Shown here one piece after another: positions 39,365 through 47,563 of a stretch of 64,000 nt of DNA. Positions within the stretch are counted from its first letter, which is position 1. Each line of letters begins with the position of its first letter. The translations under genes and the position numbers were made by a program. Origin of the DNA: CAVPTL01 sp963727235 (GTDB lineage Bacteria; Actinomycetota; Thermoleophilia; Gaiellales; JAICJC01); contig CAVSFZ010000019.1 of assembly GCA_963727235.1 (NCBI GenBank), forward strand, positions 62,001-126,000, given 5' to 3'. The notes under the pieces were generated by a model, which ran no database searches, had not been told where the DNA came from, and saw only the letters and a list, made by a program, of their open reading frames with translations.

Positions 39365-40330
39365 ATGGCGCGTTTGACAGTTTCTCTGGGGAACGACCTC
39401 GCTGCGGAACTCGGCGGCGAGCAGGATGCCATGCTCGATGCTCTCCGCGAGCGGTCGGGCGCTCAGGCGTATCTGCGCGGCAACGAGCTGACGCTGGACG
39501 GCGAGGACTCCGCGGTCGAGCGTGCGCGCACGCTGGTGGACGAGCTGTCCCAGCTGGTGGACGAGGGCGTGAGCGTGTCGCCGCAGACGGTCGACGCCGT
39601 GGTGAACCTCTTGCAGACCCAAAACGGCGGGTCGGTGGAGGTCCTGCATGACGTCGTGTGGCGGCACCGGGGCCAGACTGTCGCCCCCAAGACGATCGGC
39701 CAGAAGCGGTATGTGGACGCGATTCGCTCCAACACCGTGACCTTTGGGATCGGCCCGGCCGGCACCGGCAAGACCTACCTGGCGATCGCGCTGGCTGTGG
39801 CGGCGCTCCAGGAGCGCGAGGTGGCGCGCATCATTCTCACCCGGCCGGCGGTCGAGGCCGGCGAGCGGCTCGGCTTCCTGCCCGGGGATCTGCTGGCCAA
39901 GGTCGACCCGTATCTGCGGCCGCTGTTCGACGCGCTGCACGACATGCTCGACGCCGAGCGGCTGGTGACTTACATGGATCGAGGCATGGTGGAGGTGGCG
40001 CCGCTTGCGTTCATGCGCGGCCGCACCCTCAATGACTCGTTCATCATCCTCGACGAGGCCCAGAACACCAGCCCTGAGCAGATGCAGATGTTCCTCACCC
40101 GGCTGGGGTTTGGCTCCAAGATCGTCGTCACCGGCGATATCACCCAGATCGATCTTCCGCGCGACCAGCGATCCGGGCTGGTACACGTGATGAAGGTGCT
40201 CGACCAGGTGCCGGATATCGAGTTCGTGCGGTTCTCCGACGCCGACGTGGTGCGCCACAAGCTGGTGCAGCGGATCGTGAACGCCTACAAGGTCCATGGC
40301 GAGCAGAGTGGCCGGGACCGGCCCGAGTGA
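39365..40330 (+). CDS. phoH: PhoH-family ATPase
   Basis: 321 aa. An N-terminal about 90-residue KH-like segment is followed by the PhoH ATPase core: Walker A FGIGPAGTGKTYLAIALAV, RPAVEAGERLGFLPGDL, Walker B SFIILDEAQNTSPEQM and TGDITQIDLP. PhoH is linked to RNA metabolism and commonly neighbours ybeY, whose GTG overlaps its stop here. ATG start with a leaderless promoter. Confidence 0.95.
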   Translation: MARLTVSLGNDLAAELGGEQDAMLDALRERSGAQAYLRGNELTLDGEDSAVERARTLVDELSQLVDEGVSVSPQTVDAVVNLLQTQNGGSVEVLHDVVWRHRGQTVAPKTIGQKRYVDAIRSNTVTFGIGPAGTGKTYLAIALAVAALQEREVARIILTRPAVEAGERLGFLPGDLLAKVDPYLRPLFDALHDMLDAERLVTYMDRGMVEVAPLAFMRGRTLNDSFIILDEAQNTSPEQMQMFLTRLGFGSKIVVTGDITQIDLPRDQRSGLVHVMKVLDQVPDIEFVRFSDADVVRHKLVQRIVNAYKVHGEQSGRDRPE

Positions 40331-40755
40331 CGGTTGCGGTCACGGTCTCCAACCGCAGCGGCTGGACGCTCGACGAGGCCGCCGCAGTCGCCGTGCTGCA
40401 GGCGACGCTGGCCGCAGAAGGAATTCACGACGGGGATGTCGGACTGGCGCTGGTCGCGCCGGAGGAGATGGCCGAGCTGAACTCTGCCCATCGCAACAAG
40501 CCGGCCCCCACCGATGTGCTGTCGTTTCCAATCGACGGCGCCGGCGAGCTCGCAGCGGGTCTGCCGCGCCAGCTGGGCGACGTCGTCATCTGCCCGCGGG
40601 TGGCGGTTGACGAGGGCACTCCGGTGGCCACGCTGCTGGTGCACGCGGTGCTGCACCTGGTCGGCTACGACCACGAAGGTACGGACACCGACATGCTCGA
40701 CCGCCAGGATGTCTTGGTGAAGGAGGTGGCAAACGTTGCCGTATCACCTGCATAG
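40327..40755 (+). CDS. ybeY: Endoribonuclease YbeY
   Basis: 142 aa metal-dependent RNase for 16S rRNA maturation and ribosome quality control. The zinc motif HAVLHLVGYDHEGTD (HxxxHxxxxxH) is near residue 104; upstream is NKPAPTDVLSFP, the family's NKxTDVLSFP. The GTG overlaps the phoH stop. The last 20 bp overlap the next gene, whose Shine-Dalgarno lies inside ybeY. Confidence 0.95.
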   Translation: MTVAVTVSNRSGWTLDEAAAVAVLQATLAAEGIHDGDVGLALVAPEEMAELNSAHRNKPAPTDVLSFPIDGAGELAAGLPRQLGDVVICPRVAVDEGTPVATLLVHAVLHLVGYDHEGTDTDMLDRQDVLVKEVANVAVSPA

Positions 40756-41521
40756 CGGAGAGGACAGGGCCGGCCGGGCCCGCCGGGCGGCGCCGTTTCG
40801 GGTGGTAGCGCGAGAGTCGGGGGATCTCGTTCAGAGCTTCAACAACGCCTTCGAAGGCGTCATCCACGTCGTCCGCAGCCAGCGCAATATGCGCCTGCAC
40901 TTCGGGGCCGCCCTGATCGTGCTGCCGCTGGGGTTGGTGCTGGGCGTCAGCCGGCTGGAGATGCTGGTGCTGATTCTCGCAGTGGGGTTCGTGATCGTTG
41001 CCGAGATGTTCAACACCGCCGTCGAGATGGCTCTGGACGTGGCGACCAACTCGTTCGACCCGCGCGCCCGGATCGCCAAGGATGTCGCAGCCGGAACGGT
41101 GCTGGTAGCGGCGGTGACCGCGGTGCTGGTTGCCTATCTGGTGCTCGGCACGCATCTGCAGCAGCCCAGCCGGCGCGCGATCCAAAGCGTCCAGGACTCC
41201 TCAGTGCACATCACCGTGATCGCGATGGCGGTGGTGATCCTGCTGGTGATCGCGACCAAGGCCTACTTCGCCCGCGGCACGCCTCTCCGCGGCGGACTGC
41301 CGTCCGGCCACGCTGCGATCGCGTTCGGAGGCTGGGCGGCGATTACGTTCGTCACTCAGGGCGATGACAATCAGGTGCTGATCTCGACGCTGGCGTTCGT
41401 GATGGCGCTGCTGGTGGTGCAGACCCGGGTCGAAGCCCGCGTGCACACCACCCTCGAGGTCGTCTACGGCGGGGTGCTGGGGGCGATGGTGACTGCCGCG
41501 ATCTTCCAGATCCTCGGGTAG
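40736..41521 (+). CDS. DgkA diacylglycerol/undecaprenol kinase fused to a PAP2-like phosphatase domain
   Basis: 261 aa. Residues about 28-140 are DgkA-like: FNNAFEGVIHVVRSQRNMRLHFG, EMFNTAVEMALDVATNSFDP, KDVAAGTVLVAA. Residues about 150-261 resemble a PAP2 lipid phosphatase with GLPSGHAAIAFGGW (motif PSGH) and RVEARVHTTLEVVYGGVLG. In the third motif the usual Asp is Glu. A kinase and a phosphatase for the same class of lipid in one chain would act as an interconverter (inference). TTG 40736 is supported by AGGAGGT about 8 nt upstream. Confidence 0.87.
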   Translation: MPYHLHSGEDRAGRARRAAPFRVVARESGDLVQSFNNAFEGVIHVVRSQRNMRLHFGAALIVLPLGLVLGVSRLEMLVLILAVGFVIVAEMFNTAVEMALDVATNSFDPRARIAKDVAAGTVLVAAVTAVLVAYLVLGTHLQQPSRRAIQSVQDSSVHITVIAMAVVILLVIATKAYFARGTPLRGGLPSGHAAIAFGGWAAITFVTQGDDNQVLISTLAFVMALLVVQTRVEARVHTTLEVVYGGVLGAMVTAAIFQILG

Positions 41522-41593
41522 GCAGATTTCAGCGCGGAGAGTTGTGATCGGTTTGTGACCGGTCGGGGGTAGTGTCGAGACGAGCCGCGGTCG

Positions 41594-41599
41594 TAGGTT
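41594..41599 (+). promoter_or_regulatory. -10 element of the pseudokinase gene
   Basis: TAGGTT ends exactly 6 nt before ATG 41606, which decides this start over the in-frame TTG at 41600. Confidence 0.55.
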
Positions 41600-41605
41600 G
41601 TGCTC

Positions 41606-42781
41606 ATGTCCGTACCCGTGACCAGCACCGCCGAGGTGATCGCCGACCGCTATCTCACCAGCCCGGTCAGTCTGCGATCCCGCCCGTTCGGACCGGTCGA
41701 CGCGTTGGACACGCATGCCGGCCGCGCGGCCCAGGTGCGGATCGTCTTCTTGCCGGGTGAGTGGGGCGCCGAGGAGCTGTCCGAGACGGTCGCCCGCTGG
41801 TGTGGGATCGGCACCGCCGGGGTGATCGGCGTACTCGATTTCGGCGACCACAACGGCCACCCGTTCCTGGTGCTGCCTCCCAGCCTGGGAATGCCGCTGG
41901 AGCGGTGGCGGGCGATGCGCCGGCCCGGTGCGGTCGATGCCGCCCGGCTGGCGCTGGGGTTCGGCCGGCTGGTGGAGGCCGTCACCGCCCGCGGGTTTGT
42001 CACCGACGTGGCGGAGGCCACCGACTTCGGTGTCGGCCCAGGGCCGACCCCGTTTCTGGAGCTGCCGCTGCTGGGGCGACCCGACGCTCCGGCCGTGCTG
42101 CATCCTGAGCAGGACGGGCAGGTGCTGATCGCTCGGCTGTACTCGGCGACGGTGCATGGGCAGCAGTTGCCGGCGCAGATCGCCGGGTGGGTCAGCGCTG
42201 CGGTGAATCGGGAGTTTGGATCGCTGGCGGATTGCCTCGACGAGCTCGAGGCCGCGGCCACCGCGGTACACGAAAGCCGAGAGAGGGGCGAGCCGGTCGG
42301 GGTCAGAGGGGTCTTCGACCACCCGGTGATCGCTTCGGATCGTGTGCCGTGGTGGGATCGCGTCCAACCGCTCATGGCGAGCGGCTGGTTTCGGTGGTCG
42401 TCGTTGGTGCTGACGCTGCTGGTGCCCCTGCTGGTGGTGCTCAACCTGTTCACCACGCTGAGCGGTTCCCAACCCCACGCGACAAGTGCGTCGACTCCGG
42501 CATCGCCGGTCACCCATCCGGTGCCGATCCCTGCCCCCTCCAAGCCTGCGCATCGGCCCACAGCACGGCATCACAAGGTCACCCATCACCGTCCCAGACG
42601 GAGACCGCATCGCCGGCGCAAGCGGCATTCGGCCACTCCCCCGGCAGCCGTGACCGCACCCACCGTCGCACCTGCGCCGCCCCCGCCGGCGAGCTCGCAC
42701 CACAACCCGCCTCTGCGCGTTGTGGTGGTCAGGCCGAGGTCGGGGCCGGTGGTGCTGCGCCACCCGAGTCTCCCTTCCTGA
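41606..42781 (+). CDS. Membrane-anchored pseudokinase-like protein with basic Pro/His-rich tail
   Basis: 391 aa. Residues 1-240 follow the outline of a Ser/Thr kinase: IADRYLTSPVSLRSRPFGPV..., GVIGVLDFGDHNGHPFLVLP, LGFGRLVEAVTARGFVTDV, ATDFGVG. The glycine loop, the ATP-binding Lys and the HRD catalytic Asp are absent, so it should not phosphorylate. A single membrane helix (SSLVLTLLVPLLVVLNLF) lies near 266-286. The outside tail is rich in Pro, His and Arg, e.g. HHRPRRRPHRRRKRH. A scaffold or cell-wall sensor role is possible. The kinase relationship is my reading of the pattern, not a database match. Confidence 0.7.
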   Translation: MSVPVTSTAEVIADRYLTSPVSLRSRPFGPVDALDTHAGRAAQVRIVFLPGEWGAEELSETVARWCGIGTAGVIGVLDFGDHNGHPFLVLPPSLGMPLERWRAMRRPGAVDAARLALGFGRLVEAVTARGFVTDVAEATDFGVGPGPTPFLELPLLGRPDAPAVLHPEQDGQVLIARLYSATVHGQQLPAQIAGWVSAAVNREFGSLADCLDELEAAATAVHESRERGEPVGVRGVFDHPVIASDRVPWWDRVQPLMASGWFRWSSLVLTLLVPLLVVLNLFTTLSGSQPHATSASTPASPVTHPVPIPAPSKPAHRPTARHHKVTHHRPRRRPHRRRKRHSATPPAAVTAPTVAPAPPPPASSHHNPPLRVVVVRPRSGPVVLRHPSLPS

Positions 42782-42785
42782 CCGG

Positions 42786-42791
42786 TAAGGT
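42786..42791 (+). promoter_or_regulatory. -10 element of cdd
   Basis: TAAGGT ends 7 nt before GTG 42799. Confidence 0.45.
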
Positions 42792-42798
42792 TCGGGTG

Positions 42799-43188
42799 GT
42801 GCGGCCTCCTACACCTGACGAGCTGGCGCTGTACGAGCTGGCCCAAGCGGCCGGTGTCAACGCGCATGCGCCGTACTCGGGAGTGCAGGTGGGAGCCGCG
42901 CTGAGGCTCGCAAACGGCGAGGTGGTGTCGGGTGTCAACGTCGAGAACGCGTCATACGGTCTCACCTGCTGTGCCGAGCGCACCGCGGTGTTCTCGGCCG
43001 TGACCAACGGCGCCACCAGCTTCGATGCCATCGCGATCCACGCCGACCGGCAGTCTGCGCCGCCGTGTGGGGCGTGCCGGCAGGTACTGGCAGAGTTCTC
43101 GCCGGAGATGGTGGTCGTCTACCGCCGTGCGGGGGCGGTGGTGGCGGCGACGCTGTCGGAGCTCCTGCCCGAGCAGTTCACCCTGTGA
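42799..43188 (+). CDS. cdd: Cytidine deaminase
   Basis: 129 aa tetrameric-type enzyme converting cytidine to uridine. The motifs are HAPYSGVQVGAAL, GVNVENASYGLTCCAERTAVF (Cys zinc ligand and catalytic Glu in CAE) and PPCGACRQVLAEF (PCxxC). GTG 42799 fits the -10 spacing; an adjacent GTG at 42796 is equally in frame. The stop overlaps era (GTGA); cdd-era is a recurrent pair. Confidence 0.95.
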   Translation: MRPPTPDELALYELAQAAGVNAHAPYSGVQVGAALRLANGEVVSGVNVENASYGLTCCAERTAVFSAVTNGATSFDAIAIHADRQSAPPCGACRQVLAEFSPEMVVVYRRAGAVVAATLSELLPEQFTL

Positions 43189-44069
43189 GCGAACACCGGT
43201 CGGGGTTCGTAGCGCTTGCGGGTCGGCCCAACGTGGGCAAGTCGACGCTGGTCAACCACCTGGTGGGCGCGCACATCGTGGCCGTTTCCGACCGGCCGCA
43301 GACCACCCGCCGGCGCGCTTTGGGAGTGGTCTCGGGGGAGGGGTATCAGCTGATCCTGGCCGATCTGCCGGGATTCCAGAAGCCCTTCGACCGGCTCACC
43401 GAGCGGATGCAGCGGGCGGTCGACGAGACGCTTGCCGATGCCGATGCGGTGGTGTTGATGCTGAACGCGCGGGAGTCGATCGGGCGCGGCGACCGCCACA
43501 TCGCCGGTCGGGTGCTGCGGGAGGGAGGTCCGCCGTGTGTGATCGTGCTGAACAAGGTCGACGGGATGCCCGCCGCCGCGATCGCGCCGGCGATCGCCGC
43601 TGCGGGAGAGCTGGGAGAGTTTCGCTCGCTGCATCCGATCAGCGCGCTCACCGGAGACGGCGTGGACGCGCTGCTGGCGGATCTGATCTCGCTGCTACCG
43701 GAGGGGCCGGTGCTATTCCCCGTCGAGATGACCTCCGACCAGAACGACAGCGATCGTGCGGCCGAGATCGTGCGCGAGGCGGCCCTGCGGCTGACCCGGG
43801 AGGAGGTACCTCACGCGGTGGCGGTGGAGGTGCTTGAGTTCGAGCAGCTGCGCCACCACACTCGGATCGTGGCGCGGCTGATCTGTGAGACGGAGTCGCA
43901 GAAGCGAATCCTGGTGGGCAAGGGCGGCGGCATGGTCAAGCGCATCGGAACCGATGCCCGGCGGCACCTGGAAGAGCTCACCGGCGGTCAGGTGATGCTG
44001 GATCTGACGGTGCGGGTGCGTCCCCACTGGCGACGGGATTCGTCAGAGCTCGATCGGCTGGGCGTGTGA
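43185..44069 (+). CDS. era: GTPase Era
   Basis: 294 aa. The G domain has G1 GRPNVGKSTLVN, the switch region TTRRRALG, G3 DLPGFQKP and G4 NKVD. The C-terminal KH domain has EVPHAVAVEVLEFE and KRILVGKGGGMVKRIGTDARRHLE. Era acts in 16S rRNA maturation and 30S assembly. The start is GTG 43185, overlapping the cdd stop; the longer open frame upstream is a shadow of cdd. Confidence 0.97.
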   Translation: MSEHRSGFVALAGRPNVGKSTLVNHLVGAHIVAVSDRPQTTRRRALGVVSGEGYQLILADLPGFQKPFDRLTERMQRAVDETLADADAVVLMLNARESIGRGDRHIAGRVLREGGPPCVIVLNKVDGMPAAAIAPAIAAAGELGEFRSLHPISALTGDGVDALLADLISLLPEGPVLFPVEMTSDQNDSDRAAEIVREAALRLTREEVPHAVAVEVLEFEQLRHHTRIVARLICETESQKRILVGKGGGMVKRIGTDARRHLEELTGGQVMLDLTVRVRPHWRRDSSELDRLGV

Positions 44070-44071
44070 GT

Positions 44072-44077
44072 TACGAT
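44072..44077 (+). promoter_or_regulatory. -10 element of deoC
   Basis: TACGAT ends 9 nt before ATG 44087, just after the era stop. It supports ATG 44087 over ATG 44078 or GTG 44066. Confidence 0.45.
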
Positions 44078-44086
44078 ATGCGCCGG

Positions 44087-44776
44087 ATGCCGCCGTTATC
44101 CATCGAGACCTTTGCGTCCGCTGTCGATCACACGCTGCTCGACGCCGCGGCACCCGTCGCTCGCATCGACGGCGTCTGTGACGACGCCAAGCGGTTCGGA
44201 TTCGCAGCCGTGTGCATCTATCCATGGTGGGTGGCACGAGCGGCCAAGCGTCTGGACGGCGATGCGGCGGTGTGCACCGTGGTCGGGTTCCCGCACGGCC
44301 TCGACTCGACCGCCGCCAAGGTCGAATCGGCCCGCACCGCGGTGGCCGACGGCGCCTCGGAGGTCGACGTGGTGATGGCATGGCCGGTGCTGCGGGCGGG
44401 GGACAGCGCAGCGGCGCTGGCCGACGCGGAAGCGGTGGTGACGGCCGTTCACACCGACCGGGCCGACGCTCGCGTCAAGGTGATCGTCGAGTCGTCACAG
44501 CTCTCGCACGATCAGCTGATCGCCGCCTGCGAGCTGGTGGCCCGGGCCGGTGCCGATTTCGCCAAGACCTCCACGGGCTTTGTGGGCGGCGGTGCCACGG
44601 TGGCCGCGGTCGAGACGATGCGATCGGTGCTGCCCCCGTCGGTGGGGGTCAAGGCCTCCGGTGGCATTCGAACCGCTGCGGATGCGGCTGCCATGCTGGC
44701 TGCGGGGGCTCAGCGGCTGGGTACCAGCTCCGCGGTTGCGATCATCGAGGAAGCGACGGTCGATGCCGTCGCTTGA
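44087..44776 (+). CDS. deoC: Deoxyribose-phosphate aldolase
   Basis: 229 aa class I aldolase cleaving 2-deoxyribose-5-phosphate to acetaldehyde and glyceraldehyde-3-phosphate. The TIM-barrel motifs are VDHTLLDAAAPVARI, VGFPHG, the Schiff-base Lys in GADFAKTSTGF and VKASGGIRT. It fits with cdd upstream as nucleoside salvage. It overlaps the next gene by 14 bp. Confidence 0.95.
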   Translation: MPPLSIETFASAVDHTLLDAAAPVARIDGVCDDAKRFGFAAVCIYPWWVARAAKRLDGDAAVCTVVGFPHGLDSTAAKVESARTAVADGASEVDVVMAWPVLRAGDSAAALADAEAVVTAVHTDRADARVKVIVESSQLSHDQLIAACELVARAGADFAKTSTGFVGGGATVAAVETMRSVLPPSVGVKASGGIRTAADAAAMLAAGAQRLGTSSAVAIIEEATVDAVA

Positions 44777-45491
44777 TCGCCAGATATCCGAGACGCGACG
44801 TGCGGTGGACAAGCGCCGCAGCGCCCGCCCGCAGGCCGAGCTGGAGGCCGCTGTCGAGCAGCTGAAGCCGATCCGGCCGTTCACCGAATGGGTGGGCGGG
44901 GAGGAGATCGCATTCATCCTGCGGGCGCGCGAGCCGTACCCAGCCGAGGTGCTGGAGGACGCTGCCCAGGCCGGTATTGCGGGAATCGCGGTGGACACCG
45001 ACGAGACGCTGCGGGGCACGGCGCCAACGACCTCGCTGCCGGTACTGCATTGGGGACTGCTGGTGGATGCCTACCAGTTGTACGAAGCGCGGCTCGACGG
45101 CGCTCAGGGCGTGGTGCTGATCGCCGAGGCACTGGACGATGACGACGGGCTGTTCAACGACCTCCAGTCGGTAGCCTGGGACGTCGGCCTCGATGTGGTC
45201 GTGCAGGTCGCGACAGAAGACGAGCTCGAGCACGTGTTGGACCTGCTCGATCCGGACTCCTTCCTGATCAGAAACGGGCACCGCGCTGGAGCGCCCGATT
45301 TCGAGCACACCTTCTCGCTGCTGGAGGAGGTGCCGGCCGGCAAGACCGTGATCTCTCAGGGCGGCATCCGCACGCGCGAGCAGGTGATGGCCCTGGAAGG
45401 GGCAGGCGTCGATGCTGCCGTGATCGGCCGGTGGGCGTGTGATCAGGGCATCTCGAAGTCGCTGGACATGCTCCGCGGCGATAGCCGCTAA
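44763..45491 (+). CDS. TrpC-like TIM-barrel protein lacking IGPS catalytic motifs
   Basis: 242 aa resembling indole-3-glycerol-phosphate synthase: an N-terminal helix (RQISETRRAVDKRRS), LPVLHWGLLVDAYQLYEARLDGAQGVVLIAEAL (family: PVLRKDFIIDPYQIYEARAAGADAVLLI) and SQGGIRTREQVMALEGAGVDAAVIG. The catalytic EVKKASPSKG segment is replaced by FILRAREPYP, KDF by HWG, and the NNRNL segment by IRNGHRA. It is therefore probably not a working TrpC. No other trp gene is near. It overlaps deoC and its end overlaps convergent pfkA by 4 bp. Confidence 0.82.
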   Translation: MPSLDRQISETRRAVDKRRSARPQAELEAAVEQLKPIRPFTEWVGGEEIAFILRAREPYPAEVLEDAAQAGIAGIAVDTDETLRGTAPTTSLPVLHWGLLVDAYQLYEARLDGAQGVVLIAEALDDDDGLFNDLQSVAWDVGLDVVVQVATEDELEHVLDLLDPDSFLIRNGHRAGAPDFEHTFSLLEEVPAGKTVISQGGIRTREQVMALEGAGVDAAVIGRWACDQGISKSLDMLRGDSR

Positions 45492-46522
45492 CCGAAGAAC
45501 GCCGCAGCCTGGTCGTACAGCGCCCGGGGGACGAGCTTCAGCTCGGCGACGGCGGCGGTCAGCGGGACGGCCACGATGTCGTCGCCGCGGAGTGCAGCCA
45601 TCTGGCCGAACTCCCCATCGTGCACCATCGCTGCCGCCTTGAGGCCGAACCGGGTTGCCAGCACGCGATCACGGGGGGTGGGCGAGCCGCCGCGCTGAAT
45701 GTGGCCCAGCGTGGTGACCCGCGTCTCGAAGCCGGTGGCAGCCTCGATCTCGGCCGCGAGCGTGGTGCCGACTCCACCCAAGCGGGCGTGGCCGAAGGCG
45801 TCGGTGCCCGCCAAGGCAACCAGGCCGCGGGATTCGCCGCTCTCGAAGGTCAGCCCGTACCCCTCACTGACCACCACGATGGAGAAATCCTTGCCCTTGG
45901 CGTGGCGCTGCTCGATCAGCCGGCAGCAGCGTTCCACCGTAATCGGGATCTCGGGGATCAGGATCACGTCGGCGCCTCCGGCGATCCCGCTCATGACCGC
46001 GATCCACCCGGTGTGGCGGCCCATCACCTCGCACACCATCACCCGGTCGTGCGACTCGGCGGTGGAGTGAAGCCGGTCGATCGCCTCGGTCGCGATCGCC
46101 AGCGCTGTGTCGAAGCCAAAGGTGTAGTCGGTGCCCGACAGGTCGTTGTCGATCGTCTTGGGCACTCCCACCACCGGTGCGTCGTACTCGGCGTGCAGCC
46201 GGGCCGCGACTCCAAGGGTGTCCTCGCCGCCGATCGCCACCAGCGCGTCCAGGTTTCGGAGGTTCTCGCGCACTCGATCGACACCACCGTCGATCTCGAA
46301 CGGGTTGGTCCTGGACGTCTTCAGGATCGTGCCGCCGCGGGGCAGGATGCCGGCGATGTCCCGCGACTCGAGCACCCGCGTGTGACCTTCGACCATACCC
46401 CGCCATCCGTGCTGCACCCCGATCACCTTGTGGCCGGCGTCGAGCGAGCTTCGGGTGACCGCTCGGATCACGGCGTTCAGCCCCGGGCAGTCGCCGCCGC
46501 CCGTGAGGATGCCGATCTGCAT
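45488..46522 (-). CDS. pfkA: 6-phosphofructokinase, predicted PPi-dependent type
   Basis: 344 aa. Substrate motifs are GGGDCPGLNAVIR, PKTIDNDLSGTDYTFGFDTA, MGRHTGWIA and GHIQRGGSPTPRDR. The nucleotide-site marker reads GGEDT instead of GGDGS, and PKTIDND replaces PGTIDND. Both changes are those of pyrophosphate-dependent or group III enzymes, so PPi rather than ATP is the likely phosphoryl donor (inference from family knowledge). TACGTT at 46534-46529 ends exactly 6 nt before the ATG. Confidence 0.93.
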   Translation of the reverse strand: MQIGILTGGGDCPGLNAVIRAVTRSSLDAGHKVIGVQHGWRGMVEGHTRVLESRDIAGILPRGGTILKTSRTNPFEIDGGVDRVRENLRNLDALVAIGGEDTLGVAARLHAEYDAPVVGVPKTIDNDLSGTDYTFGFDTALAIATEAIDRLHSTAESHDRVMVCEVMGRHTGWIAVMSGIAGGADVILIPEIPITVERCCRLIEQRHAKGKDFSIVVVSEGYGLTFESGESRGLVALAGTDAFGHARLGGVGTTLAAEIEAATGFETRVTTLGHIQRGGSPTPRDRVLATRFGLKAAAMVHDGEFGQMAALRGDDIVAVPLTAAVAELKLVPRALYDQAAAFFG

Positions 46523-46528
46523 CGCCGC

Positions 46529-46534
46529 AACGTA
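46529..46534 (-). promoter_or_regulatory. -10 element of pfkA
   Basis: TACGTT on the minus strand ends exactly 6 nt before ATG 46522. The adjacent 46535-46587 shows no clear promoter for the divergent PilZ gene. Confidence 0.55.
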
Positions 46535-46587
46535 CCACCCGGCGACCAGGTATTGAGGAGCCGGCCGCGAAAGCCGATGACAAGCTC

Positions 46588-46980
46588 ATGCCCTCCCGAT
46601 CCGACCGCCGGGGAACCCCACGCGCACCAGCCGCTGCGTGGGTGACACTGACCGCAGTCAACTGCCGTCAGGCCGCCGCGGGCGCCCGGCTGCACGCGAC
46701 CCTGACAGACATCTCCAGGGAGGCCGCGGGGCTGACCGTGGCCGGCAAGCTGTGGCGGGGCGATCATTTGAGGCTGACCGGGCGGTTGTTCGATGTGCCG
46801 CTACGGGCCGAGGTGATCATCGCCTCGGTGCGTGCAGGATCGACACCGGGGGAGACCGTGGTCGGGTGTTCGTTCACGGCGCTCACCGGTGAACAGCGGG
46901 TGTGTATCGAGCGGATCTTGCTGGGACGACTGGCCCAGGACGACCTCGGACTCGGCCGTCGCTTCGCGCTGGGTGCGTGA
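46588..46980 (+). CDS. PilZ-domain protein
   Basis: 130 aa. The N-terminal RRGTPRAPAAAWV matches the PilZ RxxxR c-di-GMP motif, and TDISREAAGLTV matches the (D/N)xSxxG motif, with a conservative Ala before Gly. The remainder is a small beta barrel ending in a helix (TGEQRVCIERILLGRL). It is likely a single-domain c-di-GMP receptor. Upstream it shares a 65-bp gap with divergent pfkA, and it ends 3 bp before the convergent TetR gene. Confidence 0.83.
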   Translation: MPSRSDRRGTPRAPAAAWVTLTAVNCRQAAAGARLHATLTDISREAAGLTVAGKLWRGDHLRLTGRLFDVPLRAEVIIASVRAGSTPGETVVGCSFTALTGEQRVCIERILLGRLAQDDLGLGRRFALGA

Positions 46981-46983
46981 GCT

Positions 46984-47535
46984 TCAGCCCTCGGGGACCG
47001 TGGCGATCGACACGATCATCCCGTCGACCCACTCGAGCAGCTCGGCGTGGCCGCCGTCGATTCCCAACAGCCGCTCGTCGGCCAGGCCGGTGGTGAAGGT
47101 CGTCACCAGGGCGACGATCGGCGCGACCGCCGAGGCGGTCAGGCCGTACTCGGCTGCAGCCGATGCGAACGCCTGGGTGAGCGTGGAACGCCACCGCTCG
47201 GTGGCGGCGGCAACCTCTCCTCGAACCTGTCGCTGATCGAATCCGATCGCCCGCAGCTCGGCGGCGATGCGGGCATCGCCCGATGTCAGGTCGTGCTCGA
47301 GATCGTCGACTGTGGCCCGCCACCGATCGATGAACGGGCCGGGTCTCGCCAGGATCGCCTGCCGCCGTTCCAATACGCGCTGGTGATGTCGCCGTGCGGT
47401 CGCAGCCGTCAGCGCTTCCAGCGACCCGAAGCGGTAGTGCACCAGGCCGTGGTTCACGCCCGCTTCCTGCGCCACTCGGCGGGTGGTCAGCCCAGGCCGT
47501 CCGTCGCGGGCGAGAACGCGCTCGGCGGCGTTCAG
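46984..47535 (-). CDS. TetR-family transcriptional regulator
   Basis: The helix-turn-helix reads NAAERVLARDGRPGLTTRRVAQEAGVNHGLVHYRFGS, a clear TetR N-terminus; the rest is a helical ligand-binding domain. The start is problematic: the only ATG/GTG/TTG in frame is GTG 47475, which would cut off the first two helices. CTG 47535 with GGAG 6 nt upstream is preferred; ATT 47574 is a more distant possibility. The upstream DNA (about 47564-47592) has repeated GACTAA half-sites that may be its own operator. The ligand is unknown. Confidence 0.8.
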   Translation of the reverse strand: MNAAERVLARDGRPGLTTRRVAQEAGVNHGLVHYRFGSLEALTAATARRHHQRVLERRQAILARPGPFIDRWRATVDDLEHDLTSGDARIAAELRAIGFDQRQVRGEVAAATERWRSTLTQAFASAAAEYGLTASAVAPIVALVTTFTTGLADERLLGIDGGHAELLEWVDGMIVSIATVPEG

Positions 47536-47563
47536 GAGACGCTCCGTGGAGTCGCTGTCAGAC

